Part shown: piece by piece, positions 1-8,340 of the stretch
Numbering within the stretch: the first letter of the stretch is position 1
How the letters are laid out: each line of letters begins with the position of its first letter
Assembly: GCA_028279755.1 (NCBI GenBank)
Contig: JANQNB010000008.1
Span: forward strand, 1 to 64,000
Reading direction: 5' to 3'
Length of the DNA stretch: 64,000 nt
Source: Candidatus Nanoarchaeia archaeon
Lineage (GTDB): Archaea > Nanobdellota > Nanobdellia > Woesearchaeales > UBA525
Translations under genes and position numbers: made by a program
Notes under the pieces: model-generated
Database searches by the model: none
The model's input: the letters and a program-made list of their open reading frames with translations, nothing else
Told to the model about the DNA's origin: nothing

Positions 1-1
1 C

Positions 2-100
2 AGCAAGTCCCGCCCGATCACAGGCGCAAAGGAGAAAGTGGTTGAAAAGAAGGACAAAGTCGAGAAATCACAATCACCGGTGAAAAAGGATGGCAATTGA
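2..100 (+). CDS. rpl22: 50S ribosomal protein L22 (uL22), C-terminal end only
   Basis: The frame is open from the window edge and stops at a TGA at 98-100, giving 32 residues that begin SKSRPITGAKEK and end in a lysine/glutamate-rich tail. In archaeal ribosomal operons the gene before rps3 is rpl22, and the charged tail fits the extensions on other ribosomal proteins here. It overlaps the rps3 start by 11 nt, as expected for translationally coupled operon genes. Only the tail is visible, so the identity rests mainly on position. Confidence 0.6.
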   Translation, partial: SKSRPITGAKEKVVEKKDKVEKSQSPVKKDGN

Positions 101-902
101 ACGGAAATTCGTCGCGCAGAACCTGAAAGAGTTCAGGATCAAGGAATTTGTCTCGAGCCAGCTCTCAAGAGTCGGCCTGAGCAGCATCAAGCTCCAACGA
201 ACACCATTGGGCGACAAGATCATCGTCCGCGCCTCACGACCAGGACTCGTCGTCGGCCGCGCAGGCAGCAACATCCAGAAACTCACCGAGGCGCTCAAGA
301 ACGAATTCAACCTCGAGAACCCACAGATCGAGATCGAAGAGGTCACCACGATCGGACTCGACGCGAACATCATCGCAGAGATGATCGTGAACAGCCTCGA
401 ACGATTCGGCAGCCAGCGCTTCAAAGGCGTGGGACACCGCGCGATGGGCGACGTGATGAACGCCGGCGCACTGGGCGTGGAAATCCTGATCAGCGGCAAG
501 ATTCCAAGTCAGCGGGCACGCACCTGGCGATTCTACCAGGGCTATCTCAAGAAATGCGGCGACGTCGCGATCAGCGGCGTGGACATCGCATACAAGACCG
601 CAGTGCTCAAAAGCGGCGCTGTCGGCGTCAAGGTCTCGATCATGCCACCGACGACAAAACTGCCGGATCAGATCCTGCTCCAGGAGCCGGACGAGCCGAC
701 AGTCGAGGAAGTCACTGACAAGAAAGTCGAGAAAGAGATGGAAGAAGTGGCCGAAGCTGCGCCTGATGTGAAGGAAGAGGCAAAGGAAGACAAGCCGAAG
801 CCAGCCAAGAAAGCGGCGAAAAAGGCACCGAAGAAGGCTGTAAAGAAAGCTCCGAAGGAAGAGAAAAAGGAAGCAGCGAAAGAGCCTGCGAAACCTGAGT
901 GA
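90..902 (+). CDS. rps3: 30S ribosomal protein S3 (uS3) with lysine-rich C-terminal tail
   Basis: Component of the small-subunit head near the mRNA entry channel. The N-terminal type II KH domain shows its GxxG loop as GRAG at about residues 56-59, followed by the S3 C-terminal domain to about residue 195. From about residue 205 the protein runs into a roughly 65-residue tail of alternating lysine, alanine, proline and glutamate (KPAKKAAKKAPKKAVKK). At 270 residues it is longer than an S3 core because of this tail. The neighbours, L22 before and L29 after, are the conserved archaeal order. Confidence 0.97.
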   Translation: MAIERKFVAQNLKEFRIKEFVSSQLSRVGLSSIKLQRTPLGDKIIVRASRPGLVVGRAGSNIQKLTEALKNEFNLENPQIEIEEVTTIGLDANIIAEMIVNSLERFGSQRFKGVGHRAMGDVMNAGALGVEILISGKIPSQRARTWRFYQGYLKKCGDVAISGVDIAYKTAVLKSGAVGVKVSIMPPTTKLPDQILLQEPDEPTVEEVTDKKVEKEMEEVAEAAPDVKEEAKEDKPKPAKKAAKKAPKKAVKKAPKEEKKEAAKEPAKPE

Positions 903-907
903 TATTC

Positions 908-1102
908 ATGACCAAGAAAGCGCATGCGGAACTCAAGAAGAAGACGCCGGAAGAGCTCGAGAAAGAGCTTGCACGGATCCGCATGGAACTGCTCAAGCTG
1001 AACGCGCAGGTCGCCACAGGTGGCGCGGCGAAAGAAGCAGGCAAGATCATCCAACTCAAGCGCAAAGTGGCGCGCATCAAGACACTGCGAGGTTCACAAT
1101 GA
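908..1102 (+). CDS. rpl29: 50S ribosomal protein L29 (uL29)
   Basis: Small two-helix large-subunit protein at the exit tunnel rim. The 64 residues are almost all helix-forming, with the usual L29 signature of ELxxELxxxRMELLKLNAQVATGG near the middle. The ATG at 908 is preferred over an in-frame GTG at 899, which would lie inside the rps3 stop and add three residues not seen in the family. It overlaps the following translation factor gene by 4 nt. Confidence 0.93.
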   Translation: MTKKAHAELKKKTPEELEKELARIRMELLKLNAQVATGGAAKEAGKIIQLKRKVARIKTLRGSQ

Positions 1103-1419
1103 GCGAGATATGCACGACCTGCGGCTTGCCCAAAGACCTCTGCGTCTGCGACCAGATCGCGCGGGAGAGCCAGAGGATCACGGTCAGCCTGGACCGGAGG
1201 AAGTTCGGCAAGACCTACACTGTGATCAGCGGGATCAACGAACACGAAGTGGACATCAAGGACCTGGCCAAGAAGCTCAAGAACAAGCTCGCCTGCGGCG
1301 GCTCGGGAAAGAACGGCGAAGTCAGCCTGCAAGGAAACCACTTCCGGACGATCAAGGAGGATCTTGTCGCGCTGGGATTCAGCCCTGACACGATCGACAT
1401 CAAGCAACCGAGGAGATAA
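1099..1419 (+). CDS. sui1: Translation initiation factor eIF1 (SUI1 family)
   Basis: Archaeal aIF1 helps select the start codon on the small subunit. The N-terminus carries four clustered cysteines ([13 protein letters not shown]), a small zinc site seen in archaeal SUI1 proteins, followed by the SUI1 fold with the [19 protein letters not shown] basic loop. It starts inside the rpl29 stop (ATGA-type overlap). In many archaea this position is followed by the RNase P protein gene rnp1 (Rpp29); here rps17 follows at once. Confidence 0.95.
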   Translation: MSEICTTCGLPKDLCVCDQIARESQRITVSLDRRKFGKTYTVISGINEHEVDIKDLAKKLKNKLACGGSGKNGEVSLQGNHFRTIKEDLVALGFSPDTIDIKQPRR

Positions 1420-1420
1420 G

Positions 1421-1747
1421 ATGGCGGAAACAGAAGAAAAAACGGCAAAAGCCCCGACAGAAAAGACGACACCCGCAAAGGCGGCAACACCTGTCAAGAC
1501 TGAATTCCGCACCCACGGACGCACCTTCATGGGCACTGTCGTGAGCGACAAGATGCACCGGACAGTGACTGTGCAGCTCGAGCGACGCAGCTATGTGCCG
1601 AAATACCAGCGATACGAGCGCCGCTTCAGCAAGATGAAAGCGCACAACCCGGACGAGATCGACGCAAAACTAGGAGACCGGGTCACGATCATGGAGACTC
1701 GCCCGTTGAGCAAGACCAAGAATTTCGTCGTCATCAAGAAACACTGA
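1421..1747 (+). CDS. rps17: 30S ribosomal protein S17 (uS17)
   Basis: Primary 16S rRNA-binding OB-fold protein. The core starts near residue 30 with [19 protein letters not shown] and ends [15 protein letters not shown], both strongly S17-like. Ahead of it lies a roughly 28-residue threonine, lysine and alanine-rich extension typical of this genome. The ATG at 1421 directly follows the eIF1 stop; a longer reading frame upstream overlaps eIF1 and was not used. Confidence 0.96.
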   Translation: MAETEEKTAKAPTEKTTPAKAATPVKTEFRTHGRTFMGTVVSDKMHRTVTVQLERRSYVPKYQRYERRFSKMKAHNPDEIDAKLGDRVTIMETRPLSKTKNFVVIKKH

Positions 1748-1757
1748 GTGAACAATC

Positions 1758-2159
1758 ATGAAAGCCATCAAAGCAAACATGACCCGCGCCATTCCGGTCG
1801 GAAGCCTGGTCCAGACCTGCGACAACTCCGGAGCGAAGCTTCTGAAGATCTTCACCGTCGTCGGACTGAACACGCGAAAAGGCAGGCTGCCAGCAGCCGG
1901 CATCGGCGACCTTGTGATGGCCAGCGTCAAGAAAGGACGCCCGGACATGCGGAAACAAGTCGTGTTCGCCGTGCTTGTCCGACAGAAGAAAAGCTATCGA
2001 CGCCCGGACGGCACACGGATAAAATTTGAGGATAACGCGGCGGTCGTGCTCAAGGACAATAAAGGCAATCCGAAAGGAACCATCTTCAAAGGCCCGATCG
2101 CGAAAGAAGCATGCAGCCGGTGGCCCGGCGTTGCAAAGGTAGCAAGCATCATCATGTGA
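1758..2159 (+). CDS. rpl14: 50S ribosomal protein L14 (uL14)
   Basis: Intersubunit-face protein of the large subunit. The 133 residues contain the L14 signatures VQTCDNSGAKLLKI at the N-terminus and RPDGTRIKFEDNAAVVL in the middle, and length matches archaeal L14. It lies 10 nt after rps17 and 4 nt before rpl24, within the same transcription unit. Confidence 0.97.
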   Translation: MKAIKANMTRAIPVGSLVQTCDNSGAKLLKIFTVVGLNTRKGRLPAAGIGDLVMASVKKGRPDMRKQVVFAVLVRQKKSYRRPDGTRIKFEDNAAVVLKDNKGNPKGTIFKGPIAKEACSRWPGVAKVASIIM

Positions 2160-2163
2160 TACT

Positions 2164-2538
2164 ATGAAACAAGCGCACAGCACGAAATGGAAGAGCAGCA
2201 CGCAACCGCGCAAGCAGCGCAAGTACGTGCACAACCTCCCAGAGCACCTCATCGGGAGCCAGCTCAGCGTGCACCTCTCCAAAGAGCTGCAGCAGAAGTA
2301 TAAAACACGGGCAGTCCGTGTCCGCACTGGCGACAAGGTCAAGGTCATGCGCGGCAGCCACAAAGGAAAGGAAGGCAAAGTCGAAGGCGTGGACACCACG
2401 AACTACCGGGTGCACGTCGCAAAGGTTGAGGTTGCCAAGAAGCAAGGCGGAACGAGCAAGTACCCGCTGCGGCCGAGCAACCTCATGATCGTCGACCTGA
2501 TCAGCGACAAAAGACGATTCAAGAACGCGAAGGAATGA
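2164..2538 (+). CDS. rpl24: 50S ribosomal protein L24 (uL24, L26e type)
   Basis: Early assembly protein of the large subunit. A KOW motif is visible around residues 50-75 (VRTGDKVKVMRGSHKGKEG), following the archaeal/eukaryotic N-terminal extension (KWKSSTQPRKQRKY). The 124-residue length fits the archaeal family. The stop overlaps a possible ATG of rps4e. Confidence 0.96.
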   Translation: MKQAHSTKWKSSTQPRKQRKYVHNLPEHLIGSQLSVHLSKELQQKYKTRAVRVRTGDKVKVMRGSHKGKEGKVEGVDTTNYRVHVAKVEVAKKQGGTSKYPLRPSNLMIVDLISDKRRFKNAKE

Positions 2539-2540
2539 AC

Positions 2541-3230
2541 ATGGCAAAGAGTCACCTCAAACGGATCAACGCGCCAGCGACCTGGCCGATCACGCGAAAA
2601 GCGACAAAGTTCACGCTCCGCCCGGAATCAGGCGGCCACCCGATGGAGTATAGTTTGCCGTTGAGCATCCTGCTCAAGGACGAGCTCAAGATGGCGCGGA
2701 CATTGCGAAGCGTGAAGACCCTGCTCAACACGCAGGAAGTGCTCGTGAACGGTCGCAAGCAGCTACGCGCAGACGACATCGCAGGACTCATGGACGTCGT
2801 CACCTTCCCAGCGATCAAGACGAGCTTCCGCATGCTCATCGACGACAAGAAGAAACTGCACGCGATTCCGATCACCGGCAAGGAAGCAGGCATCGTCCCG
2901 TCAAAAGTCACGAGCAAGCACGTGGTCAGGAAAGGCAAGCTCCAGCTCGGCTTCCACAACGGCAAGACCCTGCTCGTGGACAAGTATCCGGGCAAGGTCG
3001 GCTCGACCGTCATGCTCAGCCTGGACAACAAGATCGAATCGGCACTGCCGCTCGAGAAAGGCATGTTCGTCCTCGTGACAAGCGGCAAGCACACCGGCAC
3101 CACCGGCACAGTCGAACAGCTCGACAACGGCACCATCACAATCAAAACGAAGGAGAAGACCTTCACCACACAAGCGAAGCACGCCTTCGTCCTTGGCAAG
3201 GGTAAGAGCGAGATCAAGGTCGAGGCATAA
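2541..3230 (+). CDS. rps4e: 30S ribosomal protein S4e
   Basis: Archaeal/eukaryotic small-subunit protein with an S4-like RNA-binding domain and a KOW domain. It begins MAKSHLKRINAPATWPI, almost the family consensus, which favours the ATG at 2541 over the one at 2535 that overlaps the rpl24 stop. The S4-like segment with VLVNGRKQLRADD and the C-terminal KOW (GKHTGTTGTVEQL) are both visible. Confidence 0.96.
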   Translation: MAKSHLKRINAPATWPITRKATKFTLRPESGGHPMEYSLPLSILLKDELKMARTLRSVKTLLNTQEVLVNGRKQLRADDIAGLMDVVTFPAIKTSFRMLIDDKKKLHAIPITGKEAGIVPSKVTSKHVVRKGKLQLGFHNGKTLLVDKYPGKVGSTVMLSLDNKIESALPLEKGMFVLVTSGKHTGTTGTVEQLDNGTITIKTKEKTFTTQAKHAFVLGKGKSEIKVEA

Positions 3231-3760
3231 TGCAACAGTTGATAGTCATGAACAAGATGCGAACCATCAGGATCGAGAAGCTCACGCTCAACATCGGAGC
3301 GGGCAAGGACCAAGGCCTGCTCGAGAAAGCGGAGAAGCTCATCGAGATCCTGACAGGGATCAAGCCGGTCAAGACCAAGACGCAGAAGCGCATCCCGGGA
3401 TGGGGTCTCCGTCCTGGACTCCCGATCGGCGTCAAGCTCACGCTGCGCGGCAAGAAAGCAGAGGAGATGATCCCGCGATTGCTGGCTGCGAAGAGCAACG
3501 TGCTCAAGCCGAGCAATCTGGACCAGGGCGGCAATGTCAGCTTCGGCATTCCGGAGTACATCGACATCGACGGCGCCAAGTACGACCCGGCCATCGGCAT
3601 CATCGGCTTGCAGGTGTGCATCACGCTCGAACGCCCGGGCTTCCGCACCAAACGGCGGCGGATCAGGCCGGCCAAGCCAGGCAGCCATCACAAGCTCACC
3701 GTCGAGGAAGCTAAGGCTTTCATGACAGAGAAGTTCAAGACTAAGTTCGAAGAGGAATAA
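3230..3760 (+). CDS. rpl5: 50S ribosomal protein L5 (uL5)
   Basis: 5S rRNA-binding protein of the central protuberance. Core motifs include IEKLTLNIGAGKDQG near the N-terminus and RPGFRTKRRRIRP near the C-terminus, and the 176-residue length is normal for archaea. The ATG at 3230 overlaps the TAA of rps4e; a second in-frame ATG at 3248 (MNKMRTIRIEK) is an equally reasonable start. Confidence 0.96.
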   Translation: MQQLIVMNKMRTIRIEKLTLNIGAGKDQGLLEKAEKLIEILTGIKPVKTKTQKRIPGWGLRPGLPIGVKLTLRGKKAEEMIPRLLAAKSNVLKPSNLDQGGNVSFGIPEYIDIDGAKYDPAIGIIGLQVCITLERPGFRTKRRRIRPAKPGSHHKLTVEEAKAFMTEKFKTKFEEE

Positions 3761-3761
3761 T

Positions 3762-3992
3762 ATGACGACCAGCCATCACACAAAGGTCCTCAAGCAGATT
3801 CGGAACAAGCCGGGCAAGTACTCCAAGTTCCTCAAGCACAACGTGCCAAAGGAACGAGCATTCGGCGCGAACACCAAGCGGTGCAAGAACTGCGGGAACC
3901 CGCACGGCCACATCGGCAAGTATGGGATCAACCTGTGCAGGAAGTGCTTCCGCGACTTCGCGACAGAGCTCGGATTCAAACAATACAGCTGA
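3762..3992 (+). CDS. rps14: 30S ribosomal protein S14 (uS14), zinc-binding type
   Basis: Small-subunit head protein. Two CxxC pairs (CKNC and CRKC, about residues 45-65) form the zinc site of the C+ version of S14. The usual archaeal form is near 55 residues; this one has 76, with an extra N-terminal segment (MTTSHHTKVLKQIRNKPGKY). It follows rpl5 by one base. Confidence 0.95.
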   Translation: MTTSHHTKVLKQIRNKPGKYSKFLKHNVPKERAFGANTKRCKNCGNPHGHIGKYGINLCRKCFRDFATELGFKQYS

Positions 3993-4001
3993 GGGAAAAC
4001 A

Positions 4002-4394
4002 ATGAGCCTGAACGACCCACTTGCAGCCGTGCTGAGCGCCATCCAGAACGCGGAAGAGCGCGCCAAGCACGAGCTCGTCACAAAGTGCAACAGCACCCTG
4101 ATCAGGAAAGTCCTTGACATCATGGTCGCGCAGGGCTATCTTGAAGGCTACGAGGTCATCCCGGACAGCAAGGGTGACGCGCTCAAGATCACGCTCGGCG
4201 GCAAGATCAACAAGGTCGGCGTCGTGAAACCGCGCTACCAGATCAGGAAGCGGAGCTACGAGCGCTTCGAGAAGCGCTACCTGCCGGCGCAAGGCTTCGG
4301 CATCATCATCATGAGCACCAACCAGGGCCTGATGACCCACGAAGAAGCGAAGGAGAAAGGCATCGGCGGCACGCTGATCAGCTATTGCTACTAA
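4002..4394 (+). CDS. rps8: 30S ribosomal protein S8 (uS8)
   Basis: Primary 16S rRNA binder in the central domain. It begins MSLNDPLAAVLSAIQNAEE and ends with the conserved STNQGLMTHEEAKEKGIGG block of S8. The 130-residue length matches the archaeal family, and the gene sits in its usual place between rps14 and rpl6. Confidence 0.97.
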   Translation: MSLNDPLAAVLSAIQNAEERAKHELVTKCNSTLIRKVLDIMVAQGYLEGYEVIPDSKGDALKITLGGKINKVGVVKPRYQIRKRSYERFEKRYLPAQGFGIIIMSTNQGLMTHEEAKEKGIGGTLISYCY

Positions 4395-4395
4395 G

Positions 4396-4941
4396 ATGAA
4401 AATCGAGAAACTCGAGGAACGAGTCACACTCCCGGACGGAGTGACCGCGAACTACGCAGACCGCACGCTCACGGTGAAGGGTGAGAAGGGCGAGCTGGCA
4501 AAGCTGCTCTACCACCCGGCGATCACCATCGCGCTTGCTGACGGCGCGATCACCTTCACCTGCAGCAAGGCGACGATGCGCGAGAAGAAGCAATTGTACA
4601 CGTTCAAGGCGCACACGCGCAACATGGTGAAAGGCGTGACCGAAGGCTACACCTACAAGCTCAAGATCTGCAGCGGCCACTTCCCGATGAGCGTCGGCGT
4701 CAAGGATCGCACCTTCGAGGTCAAGAACTTCATCGGCGAGAAAGTGCCCCGCGTGCTGACGATCAAGGACGGTGCAGACGTCGCGGTGGAGGGTGAAGCG
4801 ATCACAGTCACCGGCTCTGACAAGGAAATCGTCGGCCAGGTCGCGGCAGACATCGAACGCCTGACCAAACGGCCAGGATTCGACTCGCGCATATTCCAGG
4901 ACGGCATATTCATCACAGAAAAAGACGGGAAAAAAGCATGA
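4396..4941 (+). CDS. rpl6: 50S ribosomal protein L6 (uL6)
   Basis: Large-subunit protein near the factor-binding site. Two L6 repeats are visible, with the conserved NMVKGVTEGYTYKLKI and the C-terminal ITVTGSDKEIVGQVAADIE. At 181 residues it is the normal archaeal length. Its last codons overlap the rpl32e start by 4 nt. Confidence 0.97.
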   Translation: MKIEKLEERVTLPDGVTANYADRTLTVKGEKGELAKLLYHPAITIALADGAITFTCSKATMREKKQLYTFKAHTRNMVKGVTEGYTYKLKICSGHFPMSVGVKDRTFEVKNFIGEKVPRVLTIKDGADVAVEGEAITVTGSDKEIVGQVAADIERLTKRPGFDSRIFQDGIFITEKDGKKA

Positions 4942-5456
4942 AATTCCGACGACAAGACTCACACAAGAAAGCCAGGCTGGCATCGAGCTGGCGAAAGCCC
5001 CGCGGACGCCAGAGCAAGATGCGTCTCAAGAAAAGAGGCTACGCACGCCCGATCAGCGTCGGCTACGGCAGTCCGAAAGCGACGCGTGGCAAGGTCAAGG
5101 GCCTCGACCCGATCGTTGTCAGCACGCTGGCAGAACTCACTGCGCTGGATGCGAAGACCCAGGCAGCAGTGTTCGCCAAGAGCATTGGCGCGCGCAAGCG
5201 CGAAGGCATGCTGAAAGCGGCGAAAGAGAAGAACATCACGATCCTCAACATCGACGTCGAGAAAGCCCTAAAAACCATTGCCGACGGCCTTGCCGCGCGA
5301 AAGAAGGACAAGGAAGCGCGAGAAGCCAAGAAGAAAGAGAAGAAGACCCTCGACGAGAAAGTCAAGAAGGAAGAAAAGGAAGAAGAACTCTCCGATGAGG
5401 AGAAGAAGGAGATTGCGGAAGAAGAGAAACGCAAGGTCCTGACGCAGAAGCAGTGA
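4938..5456 (+). CDS. rpl32e: 50S ribosomal protein L32e with charged C-terminal extension
   Basis: Archaeal/eukaryotic large-subunit protein. The L32e core (WRKPRGRQSKMRLKKRGYARP, then GLDPIVVSTLAEL and KKEGMLKAAKEKNI-like motifs) covers about residues 1-115. A roughly 55-residue lysine and glutamate-rich tail follows and looks disordered or coiled-coil. The gene overlaps rpl6 by 4 nt and the possible upstream GTG of rpl19e by 4 nt. Confidence 0.93.
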   Translation: MKFRRQDSHKKARLASSWRKPRGRQSKMRLKKRGYARPISVGYGSPKATRGKVKGLDPIVVSTLAELTALDAKTQAAVFAKSIGARKREGMLKAAKEKNITILNIDVEKALKTIADGLAARKKDKEAREAKKKEKKTLDEKVKKEEKEEELSDEEKKEIAEEEKRKVLTQKQ

Positions 5457-5461
5457 TCCGA

Positions 5462-5911
5462 ATGAAACTTGCAACCCAGAAGAAACTCGCAGCAAGCCTG
5501 CTCAAATGCAGCCAGCAGCGCGTCAAGTTCAAGCCAGAGCACCTCCACGAGATCAAGGAGGCGATCACCAAGTCAGACCTGCGACTGCTCATCAGCGACG
5601 GCATCATCTTCAAACAAGGCGAGAAGGAAGTGTCCCGCGTCCGCGCCCGGAAGATCAGGGTGCAGAAGCGGAAAGGGCTCCGGCGAGGCCACGGCTCTAA
5701 GAAAGGGACGCCAAACGCCAACACGCCGGACAAGGAGCGCTGGATGAACAAAATCAGAGCGCAACGCGCCTTCCTGCAGGAGCTCAAGCAGAAAGGGCAC
5801 CTCAGCATCGCAACATACCGGGCCTTGTATCGCAAGAGCAAAGGCGGCTTCTTCAGAAGCAAGCGCCACATCAAGCTCTACTGCGATGATCAACGCCTTT
5901 GGGAGAAGTGA
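5462..5911 (+). CDS. rpl19e: 50S ribosomal protein L19e
   Basis: Archaeal/eukaryotic large-subunit protein. The sequence MKLATQKKLAASLLKCSQQ and the basic segment RKRKGLRRGHGSKKGTPNA-like region (RVQKRKGLRRGHGSKKG) are characteristic. The start is taken at the ATG at 5462, because the in-frame GTG at 5453 lies inside the rpl32e stop and adds residues the family lacks. Length is 149 residues. Confidence 0.95.
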   Translation: MKLATQKKLAASLLKCSQQRVKFKPEHLHEIKEAITKSDLRLLISDGIIFKQGEKEVSRVRARKIRVQKRKGLRRGHGSKKGTPNANTPDKERWMNKIRAQRAFLQELKQKGHLSIATYRALYRKSKGGFFRSKRHIKLYCDDQRLWEK

Positions 5912-5916
5912 GTATC

Positions 5917-6465
5917 ATGGCAGATTCCAAACACGTCGTCACGTTCCGCCGCAAGCGCGAAGGCAGGACGAACTATAAGAAACGGCTCAACCTGCTCAAG
6001 AGCGGGAAAACGCGCCTAGTGGTCCGGGCGAGCAATAAGCACGTCCAGCTGCAGCTTGTCACCTACGAGCCTGACGGAGACAAGACGCTCGTGACGCTCA
6101 ACTCGAAGATACTGCGCAAGCAGGGCTGGAAAGGCTCGACCAAGAGCCTGCCAGCAGCCTACTGCGCCGGCTACCTCCTCGGCAAGCAAGCCAAGGAGAA
6201 GGGCGTGAAAGAGGCGATCGTGGATATGGGCCTGCAGCAGCACCGCTCAGGCACGCGGATCTACGCCGCCATCAAAGGCGCTGTTGACGCGGGCTTGTCA
6301 ATGCCGGTGAACGAGCGCGTGTTCCCGCCGCCAGCGCGGCTCGCTGGCGAGCACCTGAGCACGATGAAGGCAGCAGACGTCGCAGCGATCATGAAGAAGC
6401 TCGGCATGACACCGCCTGCAGCGAAACAAGCAGTTGAGAAAGAGCCAAAAGCACAAGAGGCATGA
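5917..6465 (+). CDS. rpl18: 50S ribosomal protein L18 (uL18)
   Basis: 5S rRNA-binding protein. It shows VTFRRKREGRTNYKKRL at the N-terminus and GYLLGKQAKEKGVKEAIVDMG in the middle, both diagnostic for archaeal L18. The start at 5917 (MADSKHV) follows the rpl19e stop; a longer frame beginning at 5899 overlaps that gene and was rejected. The C-terminus has a short charged tail. Confidence 0.95.
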   Translation: MADSKHVVTFRRKREGRTNYKKRLNLLKSGKTRLVVRASNKHVQLQLVTYEPDGDKTLVTLNSKILRKQGWKGSTKSLPAAYCAGYLLGKQAKEKGVKEAIVDMGLQQHRSGTRIYAAIKGAVDAGLSMPVNERVFPPPARLAGEHLSTMKAADVAAIMKKLGMTPPAAKQAVEKEPKAQEA

Positions 6466-6469
6466 TCAT

Positions 6470-7216
6470 ATGGCACAATTCCAGATGAAAACCCGGGAAA
6501 GCGCGATCGCAGCAGACCTTGACAGCTGGAAGCCCAAGACAGAACTGGGCAAGAAGGTGAAGAACAAGGAAATCATCAGCATCGACGAGATCCTTGACAA
6601 CGGCTACGTCATCCTCGAGCCGGAGATTGTCGAGACACTCCTGCCGAACCTCGAATCCGACCTCTTGCTCATCGGCCAGGCCAAAGGCAAGTTCGGCGGC
6701 GGCCAGCGACGCATCTTCCGCCAGACCCAGAAGAAGACGCGCGAAGGCAATAAGCCGAAATTCACCGCCATGGCAGTCGTCGGCGACCGGAACGGCCACG
6801 TGGGCATCGGGATTGGCAGCGCGAAAGAGACCATGCCGGCACGGCAGAAAGCTGTCCGGAAGGCCAAGCTCAACGTGTTCAAGATCCGACGAGGTACGGG
6901 CTCGTGGGAAGACGCGAGCAGCGAACCCCACAGCATCCCCTTCGCAGTCGAAGGCAAGACCGGGAGCGTGATCGTCAGACTCATGCCCGCGCCGAAAGGA
7001 AAAGGCCTCGTGGTCGAGAAGGAAGTCGCGAAGATCCTCGAACTGGCAGGCATCAAGAACGTCTGGAGCAAGAGCCTCGGCCAGACAAAGAACAAGGTCA
7101 ACTTCATCAAAGCGCTCGAGCAGGCGATGCGAAAGCTCAGCACGACCCGGGTGCAAGCACGACACAGGGAAAAGCTCGCCGTCCTCGACGGTGGCAAGCG
7201 TGATGCAAATGAGTGA
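6470..7216 (+). CDS. rps5: 30S ribosomal protein S5 (uS5)
   Basis: Small-subunit protein involved in decoding accuracy. The double-stranded RNA-binding-like S5 domain runs around residues 75-120 (KFTAMAVVGDRNGHVGIG), followed by the C-terminal S5 domain with AGIKNVWSKSLGQTKNKVN. At 248 residues it is archaeal-sized. The ATG at 6470 follows the rpl18 stop by 4 nt; a longer upstream frame only overlaps rpl18. Confidence 0.96.
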   Translation: MAQFQMKTRESAIAADLDSWKPKTELGKKVKNKEIISIDEILDNGYVILEPEIVETLLPNLESDLLLIGQAKGKFGGGQRRIFRQTQKKTREGNKPKFTAMAVVGDRNGHVGIGIGSAKETMPARQKAVRKAKLNVFKIRRGTGSWEDASSEPHSIPFAVEGKTGSVIVRLMPAPKGKGLVVEKEVAKILELAGIKNVWSKSLGQTKNKVNFIKALEQAMRKLSTTRVQARHREKLAVLDGGKRDANE

Positions 7217-7598
7217 CGACAAGAAAGCGGACAAAGCCCCGGTCAAGAAACCAGCGAAGCTGGTGGCTATCGTCCTCGTCAGAGGGCTTGTCGGCATCCG
7301 CGCTGACACTAAGACAGCCTTGAACTCATTGAAGATCCGGAACAAGCACGTCTGCGTCGTGCTCCCTGATACTGCAGAGGTGCGCGGGCAATTGCGCAAG
7401 TGCAAGGATTACGCCACCTACGGCACGATCACCGAAGCGACCAAGAAACTGCTCGACGAGAAGCGCGGGCCTGGTCCGTATCGCCTCCACCCGCCCCGCG
7501 GCGGCTGGGAACGCAAGGGCACGAAGAAGAGCTTTGTCGAAGGCGGCGCGCTCGGCGAACGCAACAATATGGACGCGCTGATCACGAGGATGGTATGA
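7209..7598 (+). CDS. rpl30: 50S ribosomal protein L30 (uL30)
   Basis: Ferredoxin-like large-subunit protein. The segment LVAIVLVRGLVGIRADTKTA and the archaeal C-terminal part with PYRLHPPRGGWERKGTKKSF are clear family marks. The start is at 7209, overlapping the rps5 stop; an in-frame ATG at 7203 is also possible. L30 is missing in some reduced genomes, so its presence is worth recording. Confidence 0.95.
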   Translation: MSDDKKADKAPVKKPAKLVAIVLVRGLVGIRADTKTALNSLKIRNKHVCVVLPDTAEVRGQLRKCKDYATYGTITEATKKLLDEKRGPGPYRLHPPRGGWERKGTKKSFVEGGALGERNNMDALITRMV

Positions 7599-8065
7599 TG
7601 CGACGCAAGAAGAACACCAGGCAGCGAGGCGGCACCACTCATGGTTGGGGCTCGATGAAGAAGCATCGCGGCGCTGGACATCGCGGCGGTCGCGGCCATG
7701 CCGGCAGCGGGAAGCGCGGCGATGCCAAGAAGCCTTCGTATTGGAAGGACAAGCGACGCTACGGCAAGCACGGCTTCACCTCGCATGCTGCGGAGAAAGG
7801 CGCTGCTGTCAATGTCGGACACCTGGCGAGCGCTGCAGAGCGCATGGCTGCAGAGGGTCTTGCCACGAAAAAAGGCGATACTTTTGTCCTCGATCTCGAG
7901 AAGCTGGGCATCCAGCGATTGCTGGGAGCGGGCGCTGTCGGCGTGAAGATGGAGCTGTCTGTCGAATCCGCCAGTCCCAGAGCCCTCGATAAGGTGGCCA
8001 AAGCCGGCGGTAAGGTGGCAGTGACTGGTGTCAGTGCCCAAAGCGAACCTTCCTCGGAAGATTAA
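7595..8065 (+). CDS. rpl15: 50S ribosomal protein L15 (uL15)
   Basis: Late-assembly large-subunit protein. The glycine and arginine-rich N-terminus (RQRGGTTHGWGSMKKHRGAG) and the C-terminal LGIQRLLGAGAVGVKMEL match L15. Tandem ATG codons at 7595 and 7598 overlap the rpl30 end; either can be the start. It gives 156 residues. It is the last ribosomal protein before a zinc ribbon gene and a strong hairpin. Confidence 0.95.
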   Translation: MMRRKKNTRQRGGTTHGWGSMKKHRGAGHRGGRGHAGSGKRGDAKKPSYWKDKRRYGKHGFTSHAAEKGAAVNVGHLASAAERMAAEGLATKKGDTFVLDLEKLGIQRLLGAGAVGVKMELSVESASPRALDKVAKAGGKVAVTGVSAQSEPSSED

Positions 8066-8091
8066 TATATTTCCAGTTCTTGACTTGTTCC

Positions 8092-8274
8092 ATGCCTGAG
8101 GAATTCGTCTTCAATGGCCGACGCCTGGTCTGTCCGCAGTGCCGGAATAACCAGTTTGAGCGGGCTGAAGGCCTGATCGAACACGCGTCTTTCTTCGGCT
8201 TCAAACGAAGCCGGCTAGCGGAGAATTATACGTGCGGCGAGTGCGGTTATGTCCACTGGTTTCTTCTCAAATAG
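8092..8274 (+). CDS. Small zinc-ribbon protein of unknown function
   Basis: A 60-residue protein with CPQC near residue 15 and CGEC near residue 51, spaced like a single zinc ribbon, and ending in hydrophobic residues (HWFLLK). It sits 26 nt after rpl15 and just before a strong hairpin, so it is probably the last gene of the ribosomal transcript. A TTG at 8080 could extend it by four residues. No specific function can be assigned; it may be a translation-associated or nucleic-acid-binding ribbon. Confidence 0.75.
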   Translation: MPEEFVFNGRRLVCPQCRNNQFERAEGLIEHASFFGFKRSRLAENYTCGECGYVHWFLLK

Positions 8275-8322
8275 CGCCACTGCCTTGGCGCGACATACGA
8301 AGTGAGAGCGCCGCAGTGGCGC
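8274..8322 (+). terminator. Strong hairpin ending the ribosomal protein operon
   Basis: Nine-base arms GCGCCACTG (8274-8282) and CAGTGGCGC (8314-8322) pair perfectly, with an inner GGCGC/GCGCC stem. It begins on the last base of the zinc-ribbon stop codon and lies just upstream of the secY promoter. A terminator or 3'-end-protecting structure is the simplest reading; no long U tract follows on the plus strand. Confidence 0.55.
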
Positions 8323-8340
8323 CTCTCCTAGGCCAAAGCC

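Noticed and set aside
712-1551. Minus-strand 279-codon frame across rps3-sui1
   Set aside because: Antisense shadow of lysine/glutamate-rich codons; sense genes are certain.
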